Assembly: GCA_030424865.1 (NCBI GenBank) | Contig: JAUHVR010000007.1 | Coordinates: 62,001-126,000 of the forward strand | Direction: 5' to 3' | DNA length: 64,000 nucleotides | Source: Alphaproteobacteria bacterium | Lineage (GTDB): Bacteria > Pseudomonadota > Alphaproteobacteria > Rhodobacterales > Rhodobacteraceae | Part shown: piece by piece, positions 37,516 through 46,111 of the stretch | How the letters are laid out: each line of letters opens with the position of its first letter | Numbering within the stretch: the stretch's first letter is position 1 | Notes under the pieces: model-generated | Told to the model about the DNA's origin: nothing | What the model saw: the letters and a program-made list of their open reading frames with translations, nothing else | Databases searched by the model: none | Translations under genes and position numbers: made by a program

Positions 37516-39447
37516 TCACAGAATGAAGGTGTCGACCTCTAGAACAACGTCCTGATAGTTGTTGACGCCGCCTCCGGTCAGATCCTCGATGCCCATCGTC
37601 AGGATCGAACCGTAGTCCGACAGGGTTTCCTGGAAGTGGTCGAAGCCGTCTGCGTTCTGCGCAGCATCCAGACCCAGATAGAAGGTCAGGCCCGCGTCCA
37701 CGCCGTTGACGGTCAGCAGCAGATCGTCGCCATCATCCAGGTTGGCGGTTCCGCCAAGACCGTCGGTGAAGGCCAGCGTGTCGGTCTCCAGCAGGGCACT
37801 CGCCCAGGCACCACCGTCCTGAACGATGAAGAACCGCAGGTCATTGCCCGCTGCCACATCCGTCAGATCGATGCTTTGACCCGCGCCCGCGTCGTCTTCG
37901 GCAAAGAGGATTTGCACGTCGACAAGGTTGCCGTCGGCGTCGACCTCGTAGGCGCCGATGGTATTGTTGTAACCCGACGACGTGCTGACCATGGTCACGC
38001 TGAAACCGATGCCGTCTGCGCCTTCCAGGAACTCCTGGGCCGTGGCCGGCGTGTCGGGGTCGATTGCCAGGTTGGCGATGTTGGATTGATCGCCATCCAC
38101 ATAGTCGTTGACCAACGCGATATCGTTTTCGTCCAGCTCGACACCTTCCACGGTGATCGTGCCGACCTCGAGCATCGCGGTGCCGTTGTCGTGATCGACG
38201 TAGTAGACGGTGATCACCGAATCCCCGTCGACCAGTTCGACAGAGGTTTCCAAGTTGGTGCCCTTGATGGTCAGGGTGTCTTCGGCGCTGTCAAAGTCGG
38301 TGATGGTGTCGTTGCCGATACCTTCGACCCAGAACTGGTCGTCGGTTTCGCTGGCCACCAGCGCATCCCAGTCGACCGTTCCGTTGCCATCGATGTAGGT
38401 CTCGGCGACCTCGGCATAGGTGTCGACCTGCAGTTCGAACACGAAATCGTCCAGACCCGAGTCACCGCTGAGCTCGTCATCGGCGCTGCCGCCGTTGGCA
38501 TCCGAGATCGAGGTGAGCACGTCGTTCCCCGAGCCGCCATCCAGACGGTCGCTGCCATTTTCGGCGGTCAGCGCGTCATCGCCGCTGTTGGCGCGCATCA
38601 GGTCGTCGCCCGCGCCGTCGGTCAGGACGTCGTTGCCCTGGCCCGCACGCAGGGTGTCGTCACCCGACCCGCCGCTCAGCGTGTCGTCGCCGCTGTTGCC
38701 AACCACATAGTCGTCGCCGCTGCCGCCGCTGACGTTGTCGTTTCCGTCGCCGCCGTCAACACGGTCGTTGCCTGCGCCGCCGTCCATGACATCGTCGCCG
38801 TTGTTGCCGAACAGCTTGTCCGAACCACCGTCGCCAGCCATGGTGTCGTTGCCTTCACCGCCCTGCAGACGGTCGTCATCGGCACCACCCGACATGTCGT
38901 CGTTGCCGTCACCGCCTTTGAGACGGTCTTCGCCGGCGTCGCCGGTCATCACGTCGTCATCGGCGCCGCCAAACATCTTGTCGTCGCCGCTGCCTCCCGA
39001 CATGGTGTCATCGCCGTTGCCGCCAAACAGGCGGTCATCCTGATCTCCGCCGCTCATGTCATCGTTGCCGATGCCACCGCGCAGCAGGTCGCGGCCAATA
39101 CCGCCAGACATGACGTCGTCGCCGTTTCCGCCGATCAAAAGGTCGTTGCCACCGTCGCCCGACATGGTGTCGTCGCCGTCCTGGCCGTACATCTTGTCCC
39201 GGTGATCTCCGCCCGACATCTCGTCGTTGTCGTCGCCACCGTACATCTGGTCGCGTCCGGAACCGCCCAACAGGCTGTCGTCGCCTTCGCCACCTCTGAT
39301 TTCATCGTCATCGTCACCACCGTCGATGGTGTCGTTGCCCCCAATCCCAGTCAACGTATCGTCGCCTTCCAGACCGGTGATCAGATCTGCGGTGTCGATG
39401 CCCGCAAGCAGATCATCTGCGGCCGTGCCGGTGAGAATATTAGCCAT
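37516..39447 (-). CDS. RTX calcium-binding protein with DUF4114-like C-terminal domain
   Basis: The 643-residue, very acidic protein has no signal peptide. Residues about 1-315 are RTX nonapeptides in unusually regular array (GGDDNDEMSGGDHRDKMYG type, about 30 copies). A link with DTYAEVAETYIDG follows, and the C-terminal part (about 500-643) reads like DUF4114 (IGAYEVDADGNLVDVQILFA). It is probably exported by a type I system that is not in the window. The Met at 39447 is preferred to an upstream one with no RTX relation; a clear ribosome-binding site was not seen. Confidence 0.85.
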   Translation of the reverse strand: MANILTGTAADDLLAGIDTADLITGLEGDDTLTGIGGNDTIDGGDDDDEIRGGEGDDSLLGGSGRDQMYGGDDNDEMSGGDHRDKMYGQDGDDTMSGDGGNDLLIGGNGDDVMSGGIGRDLLRGGIGNDDMSGGDQDDRLFGGNGDDTMSGGSGDDKMFGGADDDVMTGDAGEDRLKGGDGNDDMSGGADDDRLQGGEGNDTMAGDGGSDKLFGNNGDDVMDGGAGNDRVDGGDGNDNVSGGSGDDYVVGNSGDDTLSGGSGDDTLRAGQGNDVLTDGAGDDLMRANSGDDALTAENGSDRLDGGSGNDVLTSISDANGGSADDELSGDSGLDDFVFELQVDTYAEVAETYIDGNGTVDWDALVASETDDQFWVEGIGNDTITDFDSAEDTLTIKGTNLETSVELVDGDSVITVYYVDHDNGTAMLEVGTITVEGVELDENDIALVNDYVDGDQSNIANLAIDPDTPATAQEFLEGADGIGFSVTMVSTSSGYNNTIGAYEVDADGNLVDVQILFAEDDAGAGQSIDLTDVAAGNDLRFFIVQDGGAWASALLETDTLAFTDGLGGTANLDDGDDLLLTVNGVDAGLTFYLGLDAAQNADGFDHFQETLSDYGSILTMGIEDLTGGGVNNYQDVVLEVDTFIL

Positions 39448-39610
39448 TCTGGTTGTCCATGTGCTTTGTTTGACAAGGGTTGGACCCGCGTTCAGCAGGC
39501 CCGACGGCCAAACAAACAAGCAAACAAGACATAAAATGGGCAGCGAACGGACGGTGGAACGTCGTTAACGCTAAACCGAGAAACAGACTGTGTCGGATTT
39601 ATGGACGATC

Positions 39611-39629
39611 GGGGGCCATTTCGGCCCCC
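39611..39629 (-). terminator. Hairpin downstream of regA
   Basis: GGGGGCC (39611-39617) and GGCCCCC (39623-39629) pair over 7 bp just past the regA stop codon. No T run is evident, so it is a weak terminator call. Confidence 0.5.
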
Positions 39630-39636
39630 AAAGCAG

Positions 39637-40191
39637 TTACCGCGGGCTGCGCTTGGCCAGGATCCGCTGCAGCGTACGGCGGTGCATGTTCAGACGACGC
39701 GCGGTTTCCGAGACATTGCGGTCGCACAGCTCGTACACCCGCTGGATGTGTTCCCAGCGCACGCGATCCGCGCTCATCGGGTTTTCGGGCGGCGGCGGCA
39801 GGTCATCGCCCTTGGCCAGCAGCGCGTTGGTGATGTCCGTGGCGTCGGCGGGTTTTGACAGATAGTCGGTCGCACCGATCTTGACGGCCGCCACGGCGGT
39901 GGCAATCGCGCCATAACCGGTCAGCACAACCACACGGCAATCCGGGCGCTTTTCCCGCAGGACTTCGACCACATCCAGGCCGTTGCCGTCTTCAAGCCGC
40001 AGGTCAACAACGGCATAGGCCGGGGTTCGCGCGGTTCCGATGGCCTTGCCTGCGGCAACCGAAGATGCGGTTTCGACCTCGAACCCGCGTTTCTCCATCG
40101 CCTTGGCCAGACGTCTCAGAAACGGCTCGTCATCGTCCACCAACAGCAGAGATTTGTCTTCACCGAGTTCTTCAACCGTCCGCTCAGCCAC
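39637..40191 (-). CDS. regA: Redox response regulator RegA/PrrA
   Basis: The 184-residue protein matches RegA/PrrA/ActR over its whole length: receiver with SLLLVDDDEPFLRRLAKAM and phosphoacceptor D63 (VVDLRLEDGNG), then a proline linker and the Fis-like helix-turn-helix NVSETARRLNMHRRTLQRIL at the C terminus. A GTG at 40191 with GGGAGGG upstream is chosen over an ATG 11 codons earlier. It controls redox-responsive genes such as respiration and, where present, photosynthesis. It follows prrC. Confidence 0.95.
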   Translation of the reverse strand: MAERTVEELGEDKSLLLVDDDEPFLRRLAKAMEKRGFEVETASSVAAGKAIGTARTPAYAVVDLRLEDGNGLDVVEVLREKRPDCRVVVLTGYGAIATAVAAVKIGATDYLSKPADATDITNALLAKGDDLPPPPENPMSADRVRWEHIQRVYELCDRNVSETARRLNMHRRTLQRILAKRSPR

Positions 40192-40270
40192 GCGTTGCCC
40201 TCCCGCCGTGTCATTCTGTCTCAACAGTCTTAGACGTGGCAGAAAGTGGCGTCAAACCGTCATGTGCTGG

Positions 40271-40891
40271 TCAAGCGGCTTTCACGAAACAGGCGACCTG
40301 ATCCGCCAGTTGCTCGGCCGTCAGTTCCCGTCGAAAGAACTCGACAAATCCGTGCTCGGGGAAGACCAGGTAGGAAAAGGTCGAATGATCAACAAGGTAA
40401 TAGTCGGGGTCGCCGTCCTGCACCTTGTAATAGGTGCGATAGGCCGTGCTGGCGGCTTTGACCTGTTCCTCGGACCCGGTCAATCCGATCATGCGTTCGT
40501 GCAGGTTGAACGCAAAATCACCGACGGCCTCAGGGGTGTCACGCTTGGGGTCGACCGAGATGAACACGGGCGTCACCTCGTGGCCCATTTCGTCCAGCAG
40601 ATCGACAGCCTCGGCGTTGCGGGCGGTGTCCAGCGGGCAGACGTCAGGGCAGAAGGTGTAGCCAAAGTACAAAAGCGACGGTCCGGTGATCACATCCGTG
40701 TCGGTCACGGTCTGGCCTTTGGCGTTGATCAGCTCGAACGGACCGCCGATGGCGGCCGCGCCGCCGGCAATGGCAGAGGTGCGGCATTGCGCGAATTGTT
40801 CACCCCCACCGGTCGGAGCGGTGGCATACCAGATCCCCCCGATCAGGGCGGCAACGGAAACAGAGGCGGCCACGGCAGCGATGCGGTCCAT
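40271..40891 (-). CDS. prrC: SCO1/SenC copper chaperone PrrC
   Basis: The 206-residue thioredoxin-like protein has an N-terminal membrane anchor (residues 5-22), the copper site CPDVCP (C81 and C85) and the conserved His in VDHSTFSYL. It helps assemble the CuA or CuB centre of cytochrome oxidase in the periplasm and is linked to the signal from oxidase to RegB. It is divergent from regB and upstream of regA, the classical prr order. Confidence 0.94.
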   Translation of the reverse strand: MDRIAAVAASVSVAALIGGIWYATAPTGGGEQFAQCRTSAIAGGAAAIGGPFELINAKGQTVTDTDVITGPSLLYFGYTFCPDVCPLDTARNAEAVDLLDEMGHEVTPVFISVDPKRDTPEAVGDFAFNLHERMIGLTGSEEQVKAASTAYRTYYKVQDGDPDYYLVDHSTFSYLVFPEHGFVEFFRRELTAEQLADQVACFVKAA

Positions 40892-40974
40892 ATCTCATCT
40901 TTCTAATTGAATTGATCCCAGCGATCCGACACCTAACAATAGCGCAAGCGGCTTCAAGTGACGAAAGGGCGCAC

Positions 40975-42366
40975 ATGACAAACCGTGAATTCGGTCTGAT
41001 GAACGAACATCGACGCGGGAACTGGATCCGGTTGCGGACGATGATCATGTTGCGCTGGATTGCGATCGCCGGGCAGTTCATCGCCATCATCACGGCACAG
41101 TACATGATCGACCTGCAGCTTGAATTGGGGCTGTGCTACCTGGCCGTCGGCATCTCGGTGATCGGCAATCTGATTGCCAGCGTCGTATTCCCCGAGAACA
41201 AGCGCCTGAGCGAGACCGAGAACATGATGATGGTCATGTTCGATCTGCTGCAGCTCTGTTTCCTGCTGTTCCTGACCGGGGGTCTGAACAATCCCTTTGC
41301 GATTCTGGTGCTGGCGCCGGTCACCGTCTCGGCCCTGGTGCTGCGTCTTCGCTTTACCCTGATTCTGGGCTTTACGGCCTTTGCGCTGGTCACGACGATG
41401 ATGTTCTATCACATCCCGTTGCGCACCGCGCAGGGGTTCATTCTGCGTATGCCCGAGATCTTTGTCTTTGGCAGCTGGGTCGCCATCGGCATCGCGCTGA
41501 TCTTTATCTCGTTCTACACCCGCTGGATCACGCGGGAACTGTATTCGATGGAGGATGCGATCGCGGCGACAGAGATGGCGCTGTCCCGTGCGCAAAAGCT
41601 GAATGACCTTGGTGGGGTGGTCGCCGCCGCCGCGCACGAGCTGGGCACGCCGCTGGCGACGATCAAGCTGACCAGTTCAGAATTGATCGAAGAGCTTTAT
41701 GACAACGAGGACCTGCGCGAAGATGCCATGCTGATCCGCGATCAGGCGGACAGGTGCCGCGATATCCTGCGGTCCATGGGGCGGGCCGGCAAGGACGACC
41801 TGCACATGCGCAAGGCCCCTTTGGTCGAGGTGATCCGCGAAGCCGCCGAACCGCACGAAGGGCGCGGCAAGGCAATTGTGATCGAGCACGCGTCCGAACA
41901 GTTGATGGGCGAGCTGCCATTAGAGATCCAGCGACGTCCCGACGTGATTCACGGATTGCGCAACCTCATCCAGAACGCGGTGGATTTTGCGACCTCGACG
42001 GTCTGGGTCGAAGCAAACTGGACTGATGAAACGGTCGAGATCCGGATTGTCGACGACGGGCGCGGCTATCCGCCTCAGCTGATCGGGCGTATCGGCGATC
42101 CCTTTGTGCGCACGCGCAAAACCGATCGCGATCGCTCGGCCCGGCCGGAATACGAGGGCATGGGACTGGGTCTGTTCATCGCGAAGACGCTGCTGGAACG
42201 CAGTGGCGCAAAGCTGAACTTTGCAAATGCCTCGGATCCGTCTCGCAGCAGAATCCGCGCCGGAGAGCGTGCAGGCGCATTGGTCGAGGTGGTCTGGCCG
42301 CGCGAAGCCCTTGTGCCAGACGAGAGTGATGTGCCTACCGCACAAAATGTGCCGATCCAGGCCTGA
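40975..42366 (+). CDS. regB: Redox sensor histidine kinase RegB/PrrB
   Basis: The 463-residue protein has six N-terminal membrane helices, the conserved quinone-site GGLNNPFA (residues 102-109), the kinase H-box AAHELGTPLATIKL with H221 and the redox cysteine C261 in DRCRDI, plus the ATP-binding GMGLGLFIAKTLLERSG. All residues known from Rhodobacter RegB are at equivalent positions. ATG at 40975 is preferred over an upstream TTG. It is divergent from prrC and phosphorylates RegA. Confidence 0.96.
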   Translation: MTNREFGLMNEHRRGNWIRLRTMIMLRWIAIAGQFIAIITAQYMIDLQLELGLCYLAVGISVIGNLIASVVFPENKRLSETENMMMVMFDLLQLCFLLFLTGGLNNPFAILVLAPVTVSALVLRLRFTLILGFTAFALVTTMMFYHIPLRTAQGFILRMPEIFVFGSWVAIGIALIFISFYTRWITRELYSMEDAIAATEMALSRAQKLNDLGGVVAAAAHELGTPLATIKLTSSELIEELYDNEDLREDAMLIRDQADRCRDILRSMGRAGKDDLHMRKAPLVEVIREAAEPHEGRGKAIVIEHASEQLMGELPLEIQRRPDVIHGLRNLIQNAVDFATSTVWVEANWTDETVEIRIVDDGRGYPPQLIGRIGDPFVRTRKTDRDRSARPEYEGMGLGLFIAKTLLERSGAKLNFANASDPSRSRIRAGERAGALVEVVWPREALVPDESDVPTAQNVPIQA

Positions 42367-42434
42367 GGCAAACGCTTAACCTTTTGTTAATCGATCTCCC
42401 ATCACGCTCGGCAGAGGGATGATTGAGGGATGGC

Positions 42435-43958
42435 ATGCAAATGGAGATTGACCCACTGGGCGCTCTGATGAGTTTCCTTGGGTCGCTTGTTGCTGCGGCG
42501 CTGGTGTTTCTGCTGGTTGCGTTTCTGGCACGCAAAGAGCGGGGATCGGCGCCGGGTCAGGCGAACTCTGCGCTTAGAATTCTGGTGCATAACCAGTCAA
42601 TTGTGGATTCTTCGGCGGACCTCGCGTTGTTCACGGCTCCGGGTGGTGCCCCGATCCAGTCATGGAGCGACCTTGGCATCATTTTCGGCTGGCGCTTCTC
42701 CGATTGGCCAAGAACCCCTCCGGCTTCGGCGGTCGAGCTTTGCGCCAAGGACAGCAGCGACCCCGCGCGCTTGGTTTTGGACCCCGGAAAACGCGTCACC
42801 CGTGTCACGCTGCACGACCGGGACGAAACAGTGGGAAGCCGGCACAGTCGGCTGTTGGCAGAGCGCCGCAATGCGCGTCTGATGGCCTGCATCGACACCT
42901 GCCCCGATCCCATGTGGGAAACCGATCCCTCTGGCGCACGGGCCTGGGAAAACAAGGCGTACCGCGATCTTCGGCTGGGCCCCGAGACAGAAGAAACGTT
43001 CCAGAAACTGACTGCAGCCAGTCTGCGATCCGAGAAACCGGCACAGCGATTTGCTGTGGACCATGCAGGCCGGCATATGTGGTTTGACTTCAGCGCGCAG
43101 TTCGACGGCCATTCGACCTTTCACCACGTTCGCGACGTCAGCGTCGAGGTCGCCGCCGAAAGCGCAAGGCTCAGCTTTGTCCAGTCCCTGTCGCGCACAT
43201 TTGCCTATCTCAGCACCGGTCTGGCCGTCTTCGACAAGGACCGTCAGCTGGTGTTGTTCAATCCCGCGCTTGTCGACCTGACTGGGCTGAACGTCGAATT
43301 CCTGTCGTCGCGCCCGGATCTGGCCAGTTTCTTCGATCGATTGCGGGATCTGCACATGGTGCCCGAGCCCAAGAACTACAACAACTGGCGGGAACGCATT
43401 TCCCGGATCGTCGAAACCTCACGCGAGGCGGGGTACGCCGAAACATGGAACCTGACCGACGGTGTCACATTTCGGGTGACGGGGCGGCCGCATCCAGAAG
43501 GCGCGGTCGCCTTTCTGTTCGATGACATCAGCAGCGAAATCCTTCAAAGCCGAAGGTTCCGCGCAGAACTGGACCTCAGCCAATCCGCGCTTGATGCCTT
43601 GCCCGACGCAATTGTCCTGCTGTCGCCTGGCGGCAACCTGGCAATGGCAAACGACGCGTTCCGCGACCTGTGGGATCACGATCCCGAAGCCTCGCTTGTG
43701 GCCGAAGACATGCAGGCGACCCTGGATACGCTGGCCGCGCGGTGCCGCCCGACGCCTGTCTGGGACCGGATTGTCGAAGCCGTGCAGAACAGCGCGCGAA
43801 AGGTGTACTGGCAGGGACCGATCCAGACCTTGGAAGGTCAGAGATTGACCTGCACGGTCACCCCGCTGGAACAGGGTAACGTGATGGTCCGTTTCAGCGA
43901 GGTGCAGCAATCGCAATCAGAGGATGGGACAGACTTCAAGCACCAGTTCGGCGCATGA
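42435..43958 (+). CDS. PAS-domain membrane protein, no kinase domain
   Basis: The 507-residue protein has one N-terminal membrane helix (MSFLGSLVAAALVFLLVAFL) and two or three PAS-like regions: ACIDTCPDPMWETDPSGA (about residue 150), STGLAVFDKDRQLVLFNPAL near 265 and ALDALPDAIVLLSPGGNLA near 390. No histidine kinase, cyclase or other output domain follows, so it may pass its signal to a separate protein. It follows regB by 69 bases. The role is unknown; the ATG at 42435 is used. Confidence 0.8.
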   Translation: MQMEIDPLGALMSFLGSLVAAALVFLLVAFLARKERGSAPGQANSALRILVHNQSIVDSSADLALFTAPGGAPIQSWSDLGIIFGWRFSDWPRTPPASAVELCAKDSSDPARLVLDPGKRVTRVTLHDRDETVGSRHSRLLAERRNARLMACIDTCPDPMWETDPSGARAWENKAYRDLRLGPETEETFQKLTAASLRSEKPAQRFAVDHAGRHMWFDFSAQFDGHSTFHHVRDVSVEVAAESARLSFVQSLSRTFAYLSTGLAVFDKDRQLVLFNPALVDLTGLNVEFLSSRPDLASFFDRLRDLHMVPEPKNYNNWRERISRIVETSREAGYAETWNLTDGVTFRVTGRPHPEGAVAFLFDDISSEILQSRRFRAELDLSQSALDALPDAIVLLSPGGNLAMANDAFRDLWDHDPEASLVAEDMQATLDTLAARCRPTPVWDRIVEAVQNSARKVYWQGPIQTLEGQRLTCTVTPLEQGNVMVRFSEVQQSQSEDGTDFKHQFGA

Positions 43959-43998
43959 TCCCGCTTGCAGCCGACTGCAGCACCGCTAGTGTTGCGCC

Positions 43999-44466
43999 AT
44001 GCCCGAAATCGCTCAAATCCAGGTGAATGAAGAGACCTCTGCCGCGCTGGCCGCAAGGCTTGCCCATGTGCTGGGACCGGGTGATGTTCTGCTGCTCGAG
44101 GGCGGCATCGGCGCTGGCAAGACGCATTTTGCCCGACATGTGATCCTGGCATTGCTGCCCGACCCCGAAGACATCCCCTCGCCGACCTTCACGCTTGTGC
44201 AGGTCTATGACACACCGGGATTCGAGATCTGGCACACGGACCTGTATCGCCTGACCAGCGAAGATCAGGTTGATGAGTTGGGACTTGTCGATGCGATGGA
44301 CGACGCCTTGTGCCTCGTGGAATGGCCCGATCGGCTGGGCGACCTGACGCCCAAAGGCGCATTGGTGCTTTCGTTCGAGCTGGTCGAGGACGGCGCCGCG
44401 CGGCTGCTGCGATTTTCCAGCGAAGAACCGGCCTGGCAGGATAGGTTGCAAGGGGTCTTGTTGTGA
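43999..44466 (+). CDS. tsaE: tRNA threonylcarbamoyladenosine biosynthesis ATPase TsaE
   Basis: The 155-residue protein has the Walker A motif LEGGIGAGKTHFAR and the conserved SPTFTLVQVY and WPDRL. It is the ATPase of the TsaBDE complex for t6A. Its stop codon overlaps the amgK start, beginning the operon tsaE-amgK-murU-addB-addA, an order common in alphaproteobacteria. Confidence 0.95.
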   Translation: MPEIAQIQVNEETSAALAARLAHVLGPGDVLLLEGGIGAGKTHFARHVILALLPDPEDIPSPTFTLVQVYDTPGFEIWHTDLYRLTSEDQVDELGLVDAMDDALCLVEWPDRLGDLTPKGALVLSFELVEDGAARLLRFSSEEPAWQDRLQGVLL

Positions 44467-45443
44467 CCACCGTGGACGGTTTTCTGCAGCGTTCGGGATG
44501 GGCTGGGGCCGCAAGAGGCCCGCTGGCCGGGGACGCCTCGAGCCGCAGCTATGAACGCCTGACCGGCCCGAATGGCACAGCTGTTCTGATGCATGATCCG
44601 CAGGGGGATGTCGCTCTGTTCGCCCGATTGGCGCGGCATCTGAACGGCATCGGTCTGAGCGCGCCTGAAATCATGGCAGAGGACGCGGGCCTGGGCCTTT
44701 TGCTGACCGAAGATTTCGGCGATGGGTTGGTGGCACGGCTTTGTGAGGCGAACCCCGCCGACGAGGTGCAGTATTACGCCGCGGCGGGCACGCTTTTGGC
44801 GCATCTGCACCGCCAGCCCTTGCCCGATGGTTTGGTCCGCACCACACCCGAGGCGCTGGGGCAGGCCACCGACCTTGCGTTTCACTTCTACTGTTCTGAC
44901 GCCCACGCGGCTGACGCCCGTGCCGCACAATGTGCCGCGCTTTTCGCGCGCGCCATCGCAGCCCACGCCCCCAATGCCGACGTCCTGGTGTTGCGCGATT
45001 TTCATGCCGAGAACCTGATCTGGCTGCCGGGCCGGGAAGGCGTGCGGCGGTTGGGTCTGCTCGACTTTCAGGACGCCCTGATCGGGCATCACGGATATGA
45101 CCTCGTGTCGCTGATCCAAGATGCCCGGCGCGACGTGTCGGACACCGCAGCCAAGGCTGCCATCGAAAGCTATCTGAGCGGGACTGCGACGCCCGGGTTC
45201 GAGGCCGCACTGGCGGTTCTGGGCGCGCAACGCAACCTGCGCATTCTTGGCATATTTGCCCGCCTCGCGCAGGTTGCCGGCAAACCGCGATACATCGATC
45301 TGATCCCACGGGTTTGGGCTCATCTTCAGTCCGATCTGTCGCATCCCGCGCTAAAGGACATCCGCGCCTTTCTGGACCCACACCTGCCCGCGCCGACACT
45401 GGCCCATTTGACCCACCTGAGGACCGCATGCCCGACGCCGTGA
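44463..45443 (+). CDS. amgK: N-acetylmuramate/N-acetylglucosamine anomeric kinase AmgK
   Basis: The 326-residue aminoglycoside phosphotransferase-type kinase has LAGDASSRSYERL, the catalytic loop VLRDFHAENLIWL and metal-binding GLLDFQDALIGHHGYDL. In the cell-wall recycling route known from Pseudomonas, AmgK phosphorylates MurNAc and GlcNAc at C1 and MurU then makes UDP-MurNAc; the next gene here is murU, which supports this. The start is a GTG overlapping the tsaE stop. Confidence 0.93.
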   Translation: MTTVDGFLQRSGWAGAARGPLAGDASSRSYERLTGPNGTAVLMHDPQGDVALFARLARHLNGIGLSAPEIMAEDAGLGLLLTEDFGDGLVARLCEANPADEVQYYAAAGTLLAHLHRQPLPDGLVRTTPEALGQATDLAFHFYCSDAHAADARAAQCAALFARAIAAHAPNADVLVLRDFHAENLIWLPGREGVRRLGLLDFQDALIGHHGYDLVSLIQDARRDVSDTAAKAAIESYLSGTATPGFEAALAVLGAQRNLRILGIFARLAQVAGKPRYIDLIPRVWAHLQSDLSHPALKDIRAFLDPHLPAPTLAHLTHLRTACPTP

Positions 45444-46111
45444 TGCTTTTTGCCGCCGGATTCGGCACCCGCATGGGGACACTGACACGTGACACGCCAA
45501 AGCCGCTGTTGCAGGTCGGTGGGCGCAGCCTGTTGGACCATGCTCTTGGGATGGCGGATGAGGCGAAACTGCCGCGCCGCGTGGTGAACACGCATTATCT
45601 TGGGGACCAGATCGCAAAGGCGCTGAAGGGGCGCAGGGTCACGATTTCACACGAAGAACCGCAGATTCTGGACACCGGCGGAGGTCTGAAAGCGGCGCTT
45701 CCGCTGTTGCAGTCGGATCAGGTGTTCACAACCAACACCGATGCGGTGTGGCGGGGGCCGAACCCCTTTGACCTTGCGCGCGCTGCCTGGAGGCCCGAGG
45801 TGATGGACGCCCTGTTGGTCTGCGTGCCCCATGACCTGGCCGTGGGCCGCAAGACGTCGGGTGACTTCCTGATCGACGCTGACGGCAGGCTGACCCGTGG
45901 TCCGGGTGTGGTTTACACCGGCGTGCAGATCCTCAAGACCGAGGCCGTGGCGGCGGAACCGAGCAAGGTGTTTTCGCTGAACCTGATCTGGGATCACATG
46001 CTGGCGGCGGGGCGCCTTTTTGGCGTGACCTATCCGGGCCGCTGGTGTGACGTGGGCCATCCAGAGGGGATCGCCCTTGCGGAACAGATGCTGGGTGCGG
46101 CCGATGTTTGA
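45428..46111 (+). CDS. murU: N-acetylmuramate alpha-1-phosphate uridylyltransferase MurU
   Basis: The 227-residue nucleotidyltransferase begins VMLFAAGFGTRMGTLTRDTP with PKPLLQVGG, the NTP-binding signature. NTDAVW provides the metal-binding Asp. It makes UDP-MurNAc from MurNAc-1-phosphate, bypassing the MurA-MurB route in peptidoglycan recycling. The start overlaps the end of amgK by 16 bases, and its end overlaps the start of addB by 8 bases. Confidence 0.93.
   Translation: MPDAVMLFAAGFGTRMGTLTRDTPKPLLQVGGRSLLDHALGMADEAKLPRRVVNTHYLGDQIAKALKGRRVTISHEEPQILDTGGGLKAALPLLQSDQVFTTNTDAVWRGPNPFDLARAAWRPEVMDALLVCVPHDLAVGRKTSGDFLIDADGRLTRGPGVVYTGVQILKTEAVAAEPSKVFSLNLIWDHMLAAGRLFGVTYPGRWCDVGHPEGIALAEQMLGAADV

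Noticed and set aside
38500-39440. Regular DNA repeats that might look like a CRISPR array
   Set aside because: They are in-frame RTX codons with 9-residue periodicity and no unique spacers or cas genes nearby.
39509-39530. AAAC-rich short tandem sequence upstream of the RTX gene
   Set aside because: It is short, imperfect and gives no defined repeat or site.
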